From assembly GCA_003222245.1 (NCBI GenBank), contig QHVH01000014.1, positions 1 through 64,000 of the forward strand: a stretch of DNA of 64,000 nucleotides, in the 5' to 3' direction. The DNA is from Blastocatellia bacterium AA13 (GTDB lineage Bacteria; Acidobacteriota; Blastocatellia; UBA7656). Each line of letters starts with the position of its first letter. Position 1 is the stretch's first letter. The notes beneath the pieces were generated by a model. The model did not search any database, was not told the origin of the DNA, and worked only from the letters and a program-made list of their open reading frames with translations. Of the stretch, positions 44,520 to 53,053 are shown in pieces. The position numbers and the translations under genes were made by a program.

Positions 44520-45257
44520 TTAAACGAGCTGGTCCGAAAAGACGCTCACTCGATCACCAACACGGATCGTGCCGCTTCGCACCACCGTTGCATACACGCC
44601 TGCCGTGTTCTCGTTTAGACGGACAACCGCCTTCATCACGCGCCCATCCTGTGCGGCCGTATCGGGATCGAGATTGATCATCATGCATCGCTCGTCCCGC
44701 TGCGTGACGCTCACGGCCGGTCGTAGATCGCTGTCGCCGAATACCAATGTCCGCCCAACCCACTCGTCCTCTCGAAACAGCTCGGCGCGCTCCGTCTCAA
44801 CCACGATATTGGCTCGGAACCGTCTGCGATCAAGATCGAGTCCGGCCTCGCGACCTATGCCCGCGATCGTAGCCAGGCTGATAAGGGAGACCGCCGCCTC
44901 ATCGAAGATCCCATGCTTGAGCTTCATCAATTCCACGCCGCCGCCGAACCGCTCGGCGATTTCGGCCCGCAGCTCTGCCCTCCCTATTTCAACCTGCGAT
45001 CCATCCGGTGTACGTATGTGAGTTGGAAGCGGCTCGCCGGTGCTCTCGTCAAGCCCGAAGGGATGGTAGAGGAGGAGCTCCGGCAGGCGGCTTGCGCTAA
45101 GCCAAGGGAAGCCGCTGGCGTCTCCGGAACACCGGAAGGCGAATCGCCGATCACCATCGAGTCCGTGCCACCCAAGAAATGCAGAGTCCGTCGCGATACC
45201 GGCCATTGACTTGACCGGATACCGCACCACTTCGCAAATGCGCCCTAGATGGATCAT
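44520..45257 (-). CDS. MOSC-domain protein
   Basis: A 245-residue protein from the ATG at 45255-45257 (a TTG 21 bp upstream is possible). The MOSC N-terminal barrel begins GRICEVVRYPVKSMAG, followed by GLDGDRRFAF. The C-terminal MOSC core has the conserved Cys region RDERCMMINLDPDTAAQDGR. Family members transfer sulfur or reduce N-hydroxylated substrates with molybdenum cofactor. It ends before the MFS promoter region. Confidence 0.9.
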   Translation of the reverse strand: MIHLGRICEVVRYPVKSMAGIATDSAFLGWHGLDGDRRFAFRCSGDASGFPWLSASRLPELLLYHPFGLDESTGEPLPTHIRTPDGSQVEIGRAELRAEIAERFGGGVELMKLKHGIFDEAAVSLISLATIAGIGREAGLDLDRRRFRANIVVETERAELFREDEWVGRTLVFGDSDLRPAVSVTQRDERCMMINLDPDTAAQDGRVMKAVVRLNENTAGVYATVVRSGTIRVGDRVSVFSDQLV

Positions 45258-45274
45258 TCTGATGTCACCATACG

Positions 45275-45439
45275 TCAACCTACCTCAAGCCGCTGCCGCG
45301 GATCAGCAGGGAATCCGATTTGGGAGAGCCGAGCGCCCACCAGATCCGCGGTGTCGCGAACGGGATTGCCCATAGGCATCTCAAAGCTCTCAGGAGATCC
45401 ACCAATTTTTTTTGCAGGCCTCTCTTTTGCGTGATCCAC
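45275..45439 (-). CDS. Small open frame overlapping the MOSC start, doubtful
   Basis: From a GTG at 45437-45439, 54 codons read DHAKERPAKKIGGSPESFEM and then a plausible soluble peptide ending in GFPADPRQRLEVG. The TGA stop overlaps the alternative TTG of the MOSC gene (TTGA), which would couple the two. The Shine-Dalgarno is weak and the family unknown. Confidence 0.33.
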   Translation of the reverse strand: MDHAKERPAKKIGGSPESFEMPMGNPVRDTADLVGARLSQIGFPADPRQRLEVG

Positions 45440-45471
45440 TCTCAACTTCAAATTGAGCTGTCCGCGCCAAC

Positions 45472-46035
45472 TCAGACCCTTATCGAGCCACGGAACCCCC
45501 GGGCGGCATAGTAAGAGTCCGCACCGTTGTGATACATGAAGACATGGTCGTAGCGGCGATCAGCAAAGATGCCGCCGCCTAGCTTTCTAATATCAGAAGG
45601 TGTTTTCAACCAGCTCGACGTTTTCGTATCGAAATTCCCAAGTTTCTGCAACCCTCGATATTGTTCTTCCGTCAACACCTCAATGCCCATGGCGGCTGCC
45701 ATATCAATAGCACTATCTGCTGGTTTATGTTCTTTCCTTGACTCCAGCGCTTCACGGTCGTAACAGAGACTTCTGCGGCCTTTGGGACTTTCGGCTGAAC
45801 AATCATTAAAAATATATTCGCCGGTCTTTTTGTCATGACCAACAACATCCGGTTCACCGCCGGTTCTTTCCATTTCATTAAGTGACCACAGTTTTTCAGC
45901 ACTAGCTTCCAGCTTCGCTTGTACTTTAGTCCATTCAAGACCTTTATGGCGGTTCATGTTTTTCTCGAAACGGGCTTTCAATATTCTGAGTAGTTCTTCA
46001 CGTTGTTTTACTGTTATGTCTTTGGCTCTTTTCAT
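45472..46035 (-). CDS. DUF4256-domain protein
   Basis: A 187-residue cytoplasmic protein of the DUF4256 family, recognised by its highly regular sequence: NMNRHKGLEWTKVQAKLEA, WSLNEMERTGGEPDVVG, SPKGRRSLCYDREALESRKE and YHNGADSYYAARGFRGS. Function is unknown. The gene is visibly richer in A+T than its neighbours and lies directly against a broken dioxygenase gene, so it looks acquired. The ATG at 46035 was preferred to one at 46077 (which has a frame inside the pseudogene end) since family members begin shortly before KQREELL. No nearby mobility gene is seen. Confidence 0.85.
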   Translation of the reverse strand: MKRAKDITVKQREELLRILKARFEKNMNRHKGLEWTKVQAKLEASAEKLWSLNEMERTGGEPDVVGHDKKTGEYIFNDCSAESPKGRRSLCYDREALESRKEHKPADSAIDMAAAMGIEVLTEEQYRGLQKLGNFDTKTSSWLKTPSDIRKLGGGIFADRRYDHVFMYHNGADSYYAARGFRGSIRV

Positions 46036-46070
46036 TTCTGTCTTCGCCTTTCTACTCTGTTTCGTGTGGC

Positions 46071-46571
46071 CCTCCATTGTCCGCGAATCCCACCCCCGAA
46101 GCTCGAGTGGAAAAGATGTTCGTCAAATACGATCATATCGCCCGGTTCAGTTGCGACTACGTGGGCGGGCAGTGTCCTGGCAGCGATGCCGGCGCCGAGC
46201 ACGCGAATGGCTTACGAAAACTCCGGGCGATGTGAGCCCGGCAGCACACGCAGCGCGCCATTGTCTGTTCCAAGAGGTTCAAGATACGCCGCAAAACCAA
46301 CACTGGATATCGGAATGACGGAATCTGTATGCCAGGAGGTGTCGCCGCTATAGCGTACCGCCTTGGCCCGGGTCGCGAGCACGGCGCAGTCAAGAATCAT
46401 CTTTGCAACAACCTCGGCACGATCGAGCAATGACAAACTCATGGGTGTCTCCGCGGTCATCATCGGAACGTACTGAAATTTGGCCACGCTGCCTAAGAGA
46501 CCTGACGTTGGCGCCCCTCCATTATCGAGGACCTGATCTATTTCCTCAGCCAGATAAATTGGGTCGAAAAA
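46071..46571 (-). pseudogene. Phytanoyl-CoA dioxygenase (PhyH) gene remnant
   Basis: The minus strand encodes the core of a PhyH-type Fe(II)/2-oxoglutarate dioxygenase: AKFQYVPMMTAETPMSLSLL, SGDTSWHTDSVIPIS (HxD iron motif), NGALRVLPGSHRPEFS and, after an in-frame TAA at 46212-46214, PAHVVATEPGDMIVFDEHLF then HSSFGGGIRGQWR (second His). Both ends are missing: a TAG (46572-46574) stands directly before the readable N-terminal side, and family similarity ends at QWR where the DUF4256 gene begins. With a nonsense codon in the middle and both ends lost, the gene is dead. Confidence 0.82.
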
Positions 46572-46976
46572 CTAGGTACTGCGTCGTATTCGGGCTAGTA
46601 CGGCTGCCGCGATTAGCGCGGCTACGAACGCCGGGACTGCGGTCAGCGCCGGCCACGCCACGAGCGCCAACGCGAGTGAGCGCCGATAGCTTGAGGCGAC
46701 CCATACCTCATGAACATTCGCCGCAACCGCAAGACCGAACGCTCCGATAGCGACTGCCAGCGTTGTGTGCAATGCTGTTGCACGAGTCGAGCCGCCAAGC
46801 CGAAACTGCTCGTATCCGATGTGAGCCGCGAACAGAGCGGCGCTGATTACCCACGCCGCCAACCGCCATACGCGCACTTGATTAGATGGCAACGCGAAGA
46901 GAATGCCGATGGCACTGTATAGAACGCTGATGAGTATCGCCGTACCGAACCACGATTGTCGACCAGGTGTACTCAT
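46572..46976 (-). CDS. Small four-helix membrane protein, unknown
   Basis: A 134-residue, Ala-rich protein with four hydrophobic helices (AILISVLYSAIGILFALPS; LAAWVISAALFAAHIGY; LAVAIGAFGLAVAANVH; ALTAVPAFVAALIAAAVLA) and short loops. The family is not known to me. It ends at the very codon where the PhyH remnant begins, so the last residues may come from a rearrangement junction. Confidence 0.6.
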   Translation of the reverse strand: MSTPGRQSWFGTAILISVLYSAIGILFALPSNQVRVWRLAAWVISAALFAAHIGYEQFRLGGSTRATALHTTLAVAIGAFGLAVAANVHEVWVASSYRRSLALALVAWPALTAVPAFVAALIAAAVLARIRRST

Positions 46977-46998
46977 GATGAGGGCTAAGACCTTCCTA

Positions 46999-48504
46999 TT
47001 AGCCTGTCGCCGCCAGCTCGTACAGATACTCGACGTAGGAAAGCGCGGCGCCGTCCATGCCTTGAACTTTCGAGTTCTTTGATTCGATCACATAGTACTC
47101 GTCAGGAGCGTGAGCTCCGCCGCCGTGTCCAAGTCCGAAATGTCCCGCCGGCAACTTCAACGGAGCACCGGTGAAAACATAGCCGGGCCATGAGCCGGCC
47201 AGTCGGGGCCAGAGTATCGGATCGATCCCTTCGCGTTTGTAGACGGCTTGCGAAGCTCGAATCAGCGCCGAATCCGCGGACGTGCTAGTCGGATCGTAGC
47301 CGCCGGTCATCTTGACTTCGATGTCCCCGAATCCCCGCTTCGCAAGATGAGCCTTCAGTGCAGCGAGCGAGTCGGCCGCGGTCATATCGGGCACAAGCCG
47401 CATATCGATCTTGGCCGCGGCGCGATGAGGCAATATGGTCTTGCCGCCCGGACCGGTGTAGCCGCCTACAAGGCCTTCGATATTGAAGGTTGGGCGTGAG
47501 ACTAAAAGCTCAAGCGCCTCGCGCCAGCTTACGTCGTGAATCCAATGTTGAACACCGAGCTGCTTCTTCGTCACATCTTCTCTGAGCCGGCGCGATGCCG
47601 CCTCGATCATGGCTTTCTCACTCGCGGACAGGGGCCGCACCTTGTCCGTGAATCCATCGATCGCGGGATCATTGCCGTCGGCGGACACGAGCGTCGAGAG
47701 CGCCTTCACGAGCCGCCATGCCGGGCTGTCGACTCGCGCCTTGTTGCTTGAATGGATGTCGCTTCGGGGACCGCGGCCCCAGCGTTCGCCGCTGGCTGTG
47801 AGCTCAAGCTCGACGACCCCCTTTCCGCCGAGATTGATGGTGACCTGCCCGTCGAGATCTTGCGAGGGGTAAGGCATGAAAATGCCGCTGCATTTCTTGA
47901 GAGCCGCCATCACTTCCGGCTTATGGACGATCTGCGGAAAATGCGGAGAGCCGATCTCCTCTTCGCCTTCGGCTACGAATACCAGATTGACGGGGAGCTT
48001 GCGGCCCGCTCCTCTGATTGCGTGAAGCGCCGCGAGGAATGTGGCTTCGGGACCTTTTTGATTAACGGCCCCGCGCCCGACCATTACTTTGCCGAGGCCG
48101 GGCTTGTCGATAAGCGCAGCGGCCCATGGAGGCGACGACCATTCGGAGGGATCGGCCTGCTTCACGTCATACATGAAGTACAGTCCGAGGGTTCGAGGAG
48201 CGCCCGCGTCGAGCTTCGCGAATATACCCGGCTGGCCGTCAGTAGGGATCCGAGTCACTTCGGTGAATCCCGCCTCGCGGAGGAATCGCATGGTGAGATC
48301 GCAGCCTTCGCTCACTCCGCGGTTTTCGGCGGCGATCGACGGCTGTTTGATCCATTCCTGGAGCCGCTGTACGGATTCGCCGTGACGTTTCTCTATCTCG
48401 GCGCGAATTCGGCTCAAATCGGAGGCATCTGCCCACGCGCGGCGCGGCAGAGAAAGGGCGGCCGCTCCGGCCGCGGCGCTTCGAAGGAAGTTTCTCCGCT
48501 TCAT
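46999..48504 (-). CDS. M20-family peptidase-like protein with Tat signal, atypical metal site
   Basis: A 501-residue protein from the ATG at 48502-48504 (GAGGAGAACCTG before it). The Tat-type signal is RRNFLRSAAAGAAALSL. The M20 fold is clear: EGEEEIGSPHFPQ carries the catalytic Glu, a dimerisation domain lies in the middle (KTILPHRAAAKIDMRLVPDM) and LGHGGGAHAPDEYY carries the last His. Yet the first ligand segment reads YFMYDVKQADPSEW where GHYDxQP is usual (His to Met), and the bridging Asp segment reads GRGAVNQKGPE (Asp to Asn). It may be a non-hydrolysing or differently metallated relative. Confidence 0.82.
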   Translation of the reverse strand: MKRRNFLRSAAAGAAALSLPRRAWADASDLSRIRAEIEKRHGESVQRLQEWIKQPSIAAENRGVSEGCDLTMRFLREAGFTEVTRIPTDGQPGIFAKLDAGAPRTLGLYFMYDVKQADPSEWSSPPWAAALIDKPGLGKVMVGRGAVNQKGPEATFLAALHAIRGAGRKLPVNLVFVAEGEEEIGSPHFPQIVHKPEVMAALKKCSGIFMPYPSQDLDGQVTINLGGKGVVELELTASGERWGRGPRSDIHSSNKARVDSPAWRLVKALSTLVSADGNDPAIDGFTDKVRPLSASEKAMIEAASRRLREDVTKKQLGVQHWIHDVSWREALELLVSRPTFNIEGLVGGYTGPGGKTILPHRAAAKIDMRLVPDMTAADSLAALKAHLAKRGFGDIEVKMTGGYDPTSTSADSALIRASQAVYKREGIDPILWPRLAGSWPGYVFTGAPLKLPAGHFGLGHGGGAHAPDEYYVIESKNSKVQGMDGAALSYVEYLYELAATG

Positions 48505-48578
48505 CAGGTTCTCCTCTTCGTTTTGATATTCGAGTGCGCTGAAGTATCGATCCCACGTCTCCATTCACTCGATACCGC

Positions 48579-48968
48579 TCAACTATTCTCCTCGATCGAG
48601 TAATCGAATTCGTAGGAGTGCTTGCCTTCAGCAATGATGATATTCAGCTTTCCTGATATTCCGGCGAACTGCTCTGTTCCCGAGTCCGGTACTACGGTGA
48701 CGCTGAGCTGAGGCTCACCGCGATTCATAGTTCCACTGTGTTGAAGAGCGAAAGTACCGGTACGCCCTTGGAGCGTTCCACTGACCCGCTCCATTGCTAC
48801 GTACCCGGCCGAGCCTTGCACGCTGGTATTCATCGCGAGCATTTGCCCGCTGCTCGTTCCTTCAAGATCTCCGTGGTACTGCTTCTCGATTGTAAGCCTG
48901 CCGACTGCCAAACCATCCTGCTGAGGCGTCAACTTGACTTCGAAAGTTCCGGTTGCGTGGGTGCTCAT
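48579..48968 (-). CDS. DUF3224-domain protein
   Basis: A 129-residue all-beta protein beginning [15 protein letters not shown], with the DUF3224 blocks [20 protein letters not shown] and [20 protein letters not shown]. Such proteins form lipocalin/allene-oxide-cyclase-like barrels of unknown function. It has no signal peptide. It starts upstream of the M20-like gene by 75 bp and may share its transcript. Confidence 0.82.
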   Translation of the reverse strand: MSTHATGTFEVKLTPQQDGLAVGRLTIEKQYHGDLEGTSSGQMLAMNTSVQGSAGYVAMERVSGTLQGRTGTFALQHSGTMNRGEPQLSVTVVPDSGTEQFAGISGKLNIIIAEGKHSYEFDYSIEENS

Positions 48969-48980
48969 CGTATCCTCCTT

Positions 48981-49248
48981 CTAGTTAGGATCACGCTCTT
49001 GATTGCGGGGCAACGGCTGGGCGACTGGAGGAGGTGTTGGCGGAGTCGTCACGCGCGTTGTCGATTGCCTTCTCCTCGGTGTGGCTTCTGCAACGTCACT
49101 ATCACCTATTGCGTGAGCGGCAACGAAAATTATTGCTAATACAGCCAAGCCGTAGGTCGTACGCCGGGTATACCGCCCCCATCCCTCCATGACCGATTAC
49201 CTCGTCAACTCTGTAGCGATCCTCGAGAATCGTATCGATTGAAATCAT
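48981..49248 (-). pseudogene. Ser/Thr kinase remnant
   Basis: From an ATG at 49246-49248 the minus strand reads ISIDTILEDRYRVDEVIGHG then GMGAVYPAYDLRLG, the exact start of a Hanks kinase with its glycine loop, and then loses homology. In another frame the sequence continues YGLAVLAIIFVAAHAIGD (a membrane helix) and a Pro/Thr/Arg-rich tail to 48981. It looks like a kinase gene that lost its catalytic core by deletion, with a frameshift at the joint. The tail could alternatively be a separate short membrane protein of 69 codons. Confidence 0.6.
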
Positions 49249-49440
49249 GCAGGCTTCCCGGGTTGCGCAGAAAATAATCCTTATAGATTCAGCGACCGAA
49301 ATCCTGGGCTCGATCGCCTTCAACAGCGCGCATTATACAATCGCTCCTGTTCTTGAGCCACAAATGAGCGCGGCTAGCATCTCAGGTCAGCGCGCACCGC
49401 ATCAGCATCGAGCCGCTCCTTCTTCACGGCCGACGAGGTA

Positions 49441-49512
49441 GCAAGGACAAGGGCGCTATGTCCTTGCTGTCCGGGGTCCCGCGGAACACCGAACGCAGGC
49501 AGGATGCCTGCG
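49441..49512. repeat. Two adjacent intergenic hairpins
   Basis: GCAAGGACA (49441-49449) pairs with TGTCCTTGC (49459-49467), and CGCAGGCA (49494-49501) pairs with TGCCTGCG (49505-49512) over a GGA loop. They lie just after the ankyrin gene stop. The GC-rich GCAGGCAGGATGCCTGC unit looks like a dispersed intergenic element; the copy number in the genome cannot be judged here. Confidence 0.55.
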
Positions 49513-49526
49513 CTCCCAGGCTGCCA

Positions 49527-50975
49527 TCAAAGCCTGTGTGTCGCGCTGAGCGCGCGAAGCATCCTTGAGTCCGCGCGAATCGTTTCGTCGGCGAGCCACT
49601 CCGGCATCAGGGCCGAGCCGGCGGCAATCAAGAGTTCTACGATTCGGTAATAGGGTTCAGCTCCGATCGCCGAGGCGGACTCGCTCCATCCGTACAACGC
49701 CCAGCCTAACGGAGTACTTCCCCAGCTTTCATCTCTCGCGTCCACCGGTGCATTGCGTTCGAGCAGCAATTCGACCGTTTCGACATGGCCGCCCAGAGCA
49801 GCCCAATGAAGTCCAGTCTGCCCGTCGTGTTTTAATTTCGCATTCACATCAACGCCCGCGTCGAGCAGAAATGCAACAACCTCGGTTCTGCCGAACTCAC
49901 AGGCCCATGTGAAGCCGTCTTTCATTTGCTCCTGAGCGGCGCCGGGTTTGAGACTTCCATCCGCATTGAAGAAGCTGCGCACAAGGTCGAGCCTGCCTAC
50001 TCCCGCCGCGCCTTCAAGATCGAGGGGCGCTCCGTGACCGGCCAGAAACTCCGCCGCGGCTTTGCGACCGTTTGCGAGCGCTCCATTCACAAGTGAAACG
50101 TCCGCGACCTTCGCTCCATGCTCGATGAGTGTTTCGATCAACGCATCTTGCACACCGGCTTCGAGAGGATGAATGCTGGTTGCAACCAGTCCGAGGGTTG
50201 TGGAACCGCCGCCGTACATACCCGCGGTCGCCTCGACCTCGGCTCCGGCCTCGAGCAGCATCAAAGCAATGTTGACCGCGTTCGGAGGCGTCCTCTGACG
50301 AAAATCCTCGATGCCGTTCGCTCCGATATAGTGAAGGAGAGTCGAGTGATGCTTGCGAGTCGACCGCGCCCGGATCAGTTCCGGATACTTCTTCAGCAGC
50401 CGCTCGAGCGTGTAGGCGTCTCCTGAAACGATCGCTTCCACGGCTGCTTCGAATTTTGAAACGGAAGAATCCGATTGCGTCAGGGCCCGCTTGTACTCTT
50501 CGAACTCCGTCCAATTATCAAAATGATGCTCGCGCACAATGATCGAGCGCACATCGTCTCCACGATAATTTGGAGACAGACCACCCGATCCATACGAAGG
50601 AGGCATCTCGTCGCGAAAAATCTGCTGATTCTCATTCATCAGCCGCGCGAGCTCCAGTTCATCACCCGCAATGAGCGCGAGTTTCGCCGCCTCCCATATC
50701 GCCGTGGGGGTATTCGCGCTGTTAATCGCATCGATCCGCTTCTTGAATTCCGCCCAACTTCCGAAGCCGTGCTCGCGGGCAATGATCAACTGCGCATCGG
50801 CGAGGAGGAATTTCGTGCTTCGAAGCTCTGAGTCCGACAGCTTGCTAAAACGAGGATGCAGCTTGAGGCGGCCTATTGCCTCGGGATGACGAGCCTTGTG
50901 TTGTTTGACCAGATCCTTTGCCTGTTTCTTGTATTGATCGGGGTCGGGATGGAGAGGAAGCAGCTTTTTATCCAT
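49527..50975 (-). CDS. Ankyrin-repeat protein
   Basis: A 482-residue protein. The N-terminal 90 residues are a charged helical region (PDQYKKQAKDLVKQHKARHP) of a kind often seen ahead of bacterial ankyrin arrays, containing two similar short helical units (IIAREHGFGSWAEFKKR near 64 and IIVREHHFDNWTEFEEYK near 146). Ankyrin repeats cover about 170-470 (LLHYIGANG, VAFLLDAGVDVNAKLKHDG, GLHWAALGGHVETVELLLER). It is cytoplasmic, with protein-binding function expected. AAAGGAGTTTCGT precedes the ATG. Confidence 0.9.
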   Translation of the reverse strand: MDKKLLPLHPDPDQYKKQAKDLVKQHKARHPEAIGRLKLHPRFSKLSDSELRSTKFLLADAQLIIAREHGFGSWAEFKKRIDAINSANTPTAIWEAAKLALIAGDELELARLMNENQQIFRDEMPPSYGSGGLSPNYRGDDVRSIIVREHHFDNWTEFEEYKRALTQSDSSVSKFEAAVEAIVSGDAYTLERLLKKYPELIRARSTRKHHSTLLHYIGANGIEDFRQRTPPNAVNIALMLLEAGAEVEATAGMYGGGSTTLGLVATSIHPLEAGVQDALIETLIEHGAKVADVSLVNGALANGRKAAAEFLAGHGAPLDLEGAAGVGRLDLVRSFFNADGSLKPGAAQEQMKDGFTWACEFGRTEVVAFLLDAGVDVNAKLKHDGQTGLHWAALGGHVETVELLLERNAPVDARDESWGSTPLGWALYGWSESASAIGAEPYYRIVELLIAAGSALMPEWLADETIRADSRMLRALSATHRL

Positions 50976-51293
50976 ACGAAACTCCTTTCTAGAAGCGCCT
51001 GCCGTCCGCCGATCAGGCTGAAAGAAGTTCGTACCAGGATTGTGTTAGACGAAGGTGGGCACGGCCCTTTCCGCGGACTGGATGCGCCCTTTTTGCGCGC
51101 GTGTGAATTTACTAGCATTTCCATGCGGCGGTCAATAATTGAAGTGTCTGTTTGAAGCTATTACAGCACGCGAATACTGTGGGAGTTGGCCAATTTCCGT
51201 GGTTGGTGATAAAAACCTCTCGTTCCGTTCGAAGAAGCGACGGGACACTTCACTTGCCATTAAGAAAATCAGCACCACCGCACGGAGGCTCGC
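50976..51293. other. Divergent region, ankyrin gene / deacetylase operon
   Basis: 318 bp, no gene. A possible minus-strand promoter for the ankyrin gene is TTGACC (51130-51135) with TAGTAA (51109-51114), spacer 15 bp. The plus-strand Shine-Dalgarno GGAGG lies at about 51284. Confidence 0.45.
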
Positions 51294-52274
51294 TTGAAAT
51301 CTAAGAAACTCTTAATAGCTTTATCGGCGTTTGGTATGATCGGACTTATGAATCTACCGAAGGCCGCGGGCCAAAACCAGCAACAAGAGCCAACCTGGAA
51401 ATGGCCCGAGAGCAGAGTGTTCGAAGCGGTCAACAAAGTTCGAGCGGGCCGCGACCTCACGCCGAAGCGCTGGCCAAACGGAGCGCGAGTCGCCGTCGGC
51501 CTTTCATTCGACTTTGACAACGAAACGCCTTCGCTCAGGGACGGCCAGACGTCTCCCGCATTGATGGCGCAGGGAGAGTACGGCGCTCGCGCCGGCCTGC
51601 CCCGCATTCTGTCGCTTCTCGACAAGTATGAAGCGCCCGCTACCTTCTTCGTTCCCGCGATCAGCGCGAAGCTTCATCCCGAGAGCATCAAGGACATCGT
51701 CGCCAAGAAGCGCCATGAAATAGGCGTCCACGGATGGATTCACGAACGGAACTCGCTGCTGGCCGAAGCGGACGAACGCGATCTCATGCGCCGCAGCATC
51801 GAGGTGCTGACGGCGATGACCGGCAAGAAGCCCGTCGGCCTGAGGACTCCATCGTGGGATTTCAGCCCGTGGACTATGAAGCTCGTGCACGAGTTCGGTT
51901 TGCTGTACGACAGCAGCCTGATGGCGGACGACCGGCCTTACGAAGTGCTGATAGAGGGGGCCGCTACCGGAGTCGTCGAGCTGCCCGTGGAATGGATAAT
52001 GGACGACTTCCCGTACTTCGGTATGGATCGCCTGACGACGCTGCGTCCATACACGACGCCGGATGAAGTATTCACGATCTGGCGAGCGGAGTTCGACAGG
52101 GCTTATGAAGAAGGAACGATGTTCATTCTGACTATGCATCCGCACGTAATCGGGCACCGCTCGAGAATCACGATGCTCGAGAAGCTGATCGAACATATGC
52201 GATCAAAGCAGGGCGTATGGTTCGCCACTCACGAGCAAATCGCTCGATTCGCGAAGGAAGGAAAGAGCAGTTAA
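51294..52274 (+). CDS. Secreted polysaccharide deacetylase (NodB-like)
   Basis: A 326-residue protein starting at TTG behind ACGGAGGCTCGC. A signal peptide covers residues 1-26. The NodB motifs are GLSFDFDNET (metal Asp), EIGVHGWIHERN (HxxxH pair) and RTPSWDFSP. It removes acyl groups from cell-wall or exopolysaccharide amino sugars, or in the allantoinase-like branch acts on cyclic amides; FTMHPH-type ending ILTMHPHVIGHRS fits the latter branch too. The next gene starts 5 bp after its stop. Confidence 0.88.
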   Translation: MKSKKLLIALSAFGMIGLMNLPKAAGQNQQQEPTWKWPESRVFEAVNKVRAGRDLTPKRWPNGARVAVGLSFDFDNETPSLRDGQTSPALMAQGEYGARAGLPRILSLLDKYEAPATFFVPAISAKLHPESIKDIVAKKRHEIGVHGWIHERNSLLAEADERDLMRRSIEVLTAMTGKKPVGLRTPSWDFSPWTMKLVHEFGLLYDSSLMADDRPYEVLIEGAATGVVELPVEWIMDDFPYFGMDRLTTLRPYTTPDEVFTIWRAEFDRAYEEGTMFILTMHPHVIGHRSRITMLEKLIEHMRSKQGVWFATHEQIARFAKEGKSS

Positions 52275-52279
52275 ATCGT

Positions 52280-53047
52280 ATGTGGGACAAGACCAAGCGG
52301 CTGATCAATTCTTATCTGGACAATTTGATTGAACGCACGAACGCGCCCGACTCTGAAGTGCGCTCGGTAACACGCGGCGAGGTCGCTCGCCTGACGGAGC
52401 TCGAGGTTCAAGCAAGAGCCTCGGCCAAGATGCTCGAAAAAGAGCTGGCGGAAGTAGAGTTGAAGCTGATCGGAGTTGCGGAGCGCGCGAAGCTCCTGCC
52501 GGACCCGACGGCCGTGAGCTCAGAGATTCAAAATCTTTCGGCGCACCGAGACTTGTTGCGGACTCAAATCCGAGAGGCTGCATCATCCGCGGATAAGGCC
52601 AGGGCTCTTCGGGAACAGAGAAAGTACGAGGGAGACGACCTTGAGCTTCAGTCGCAGCTCACTTCCATTCAGGAAACGACCGCCGGCGTTCACTCGGGCT
52701 TCGACGTGAACGACCCCGCGTCGGTGATCGATGAAATGAGATCGCGGATGGGCCGATCCGCCGCCTCCGAGCAGGAGCTGAAGGTGCAAGAGGCCGACAG
52801 TCATATCGAAGCCCAGCGGAAACAATCCAAGATCGACGAGCTGCTTGCTTCCTACAAGCAATCTGTTCTGGAACCCGATCAGCCGATTGTTCAACCGCGA
52901 CCGCAAGCCCATCAGCCTGCAAGCGAAGCGACCCCAGCTTCGAACCCGAGCGAATCCGCGGCGAATCGGAGCGATAAAGACTCGGAGGATTCGATCGAGG
53001 AGAAGACCCTCGGCCGCGCCGATCCGTCGATCAGGCCCATTGATTAG
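52280..53047 (+). CDS. PspA-like coiled-coil protein with disordered tail
   Basis: A 255-residue protein from the ATG at 52280. The first 190 residues are almost wholly helical and charged (DKTKRLINSYLDNLIERTNA; LEKELAEVELKLIGVAERAK), as in PspA/IM30/Vipp1 membrane-remodelling proteins, including the amphipathic first helix. The last 65 residues are Pro/Ser/Glu-rich and flexible. True PspA membership is likely but unproven. It lies between a deacetylase and a DUF3828 gene with gaps of 5 and 6 bp, so the three form one operon. Confidence 0.7.
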   Translation: MWDKTKRLINSYLDNLIERTNAPDSEVRSVTRGEVARLTELEVQARASAKMLEKELAEVELKLIGVAERAKLLPDPTAVSSEIQNLSAHRDLLRTQIREAASSADKARALREQRKYEGDDLELQSQLTSIQETTAGVHSGFDVNDPASVIDEMRSRMGRSAASEQELKVQEADSHIEAQRKQSKIDELLASYKQSVLEPDQPIVQPRPQAHQPASEATPASNPSESAANRSDKDSEDSIEEKTLGRADPSIRPID

Positions 53048-53053
53048 GGAAGA

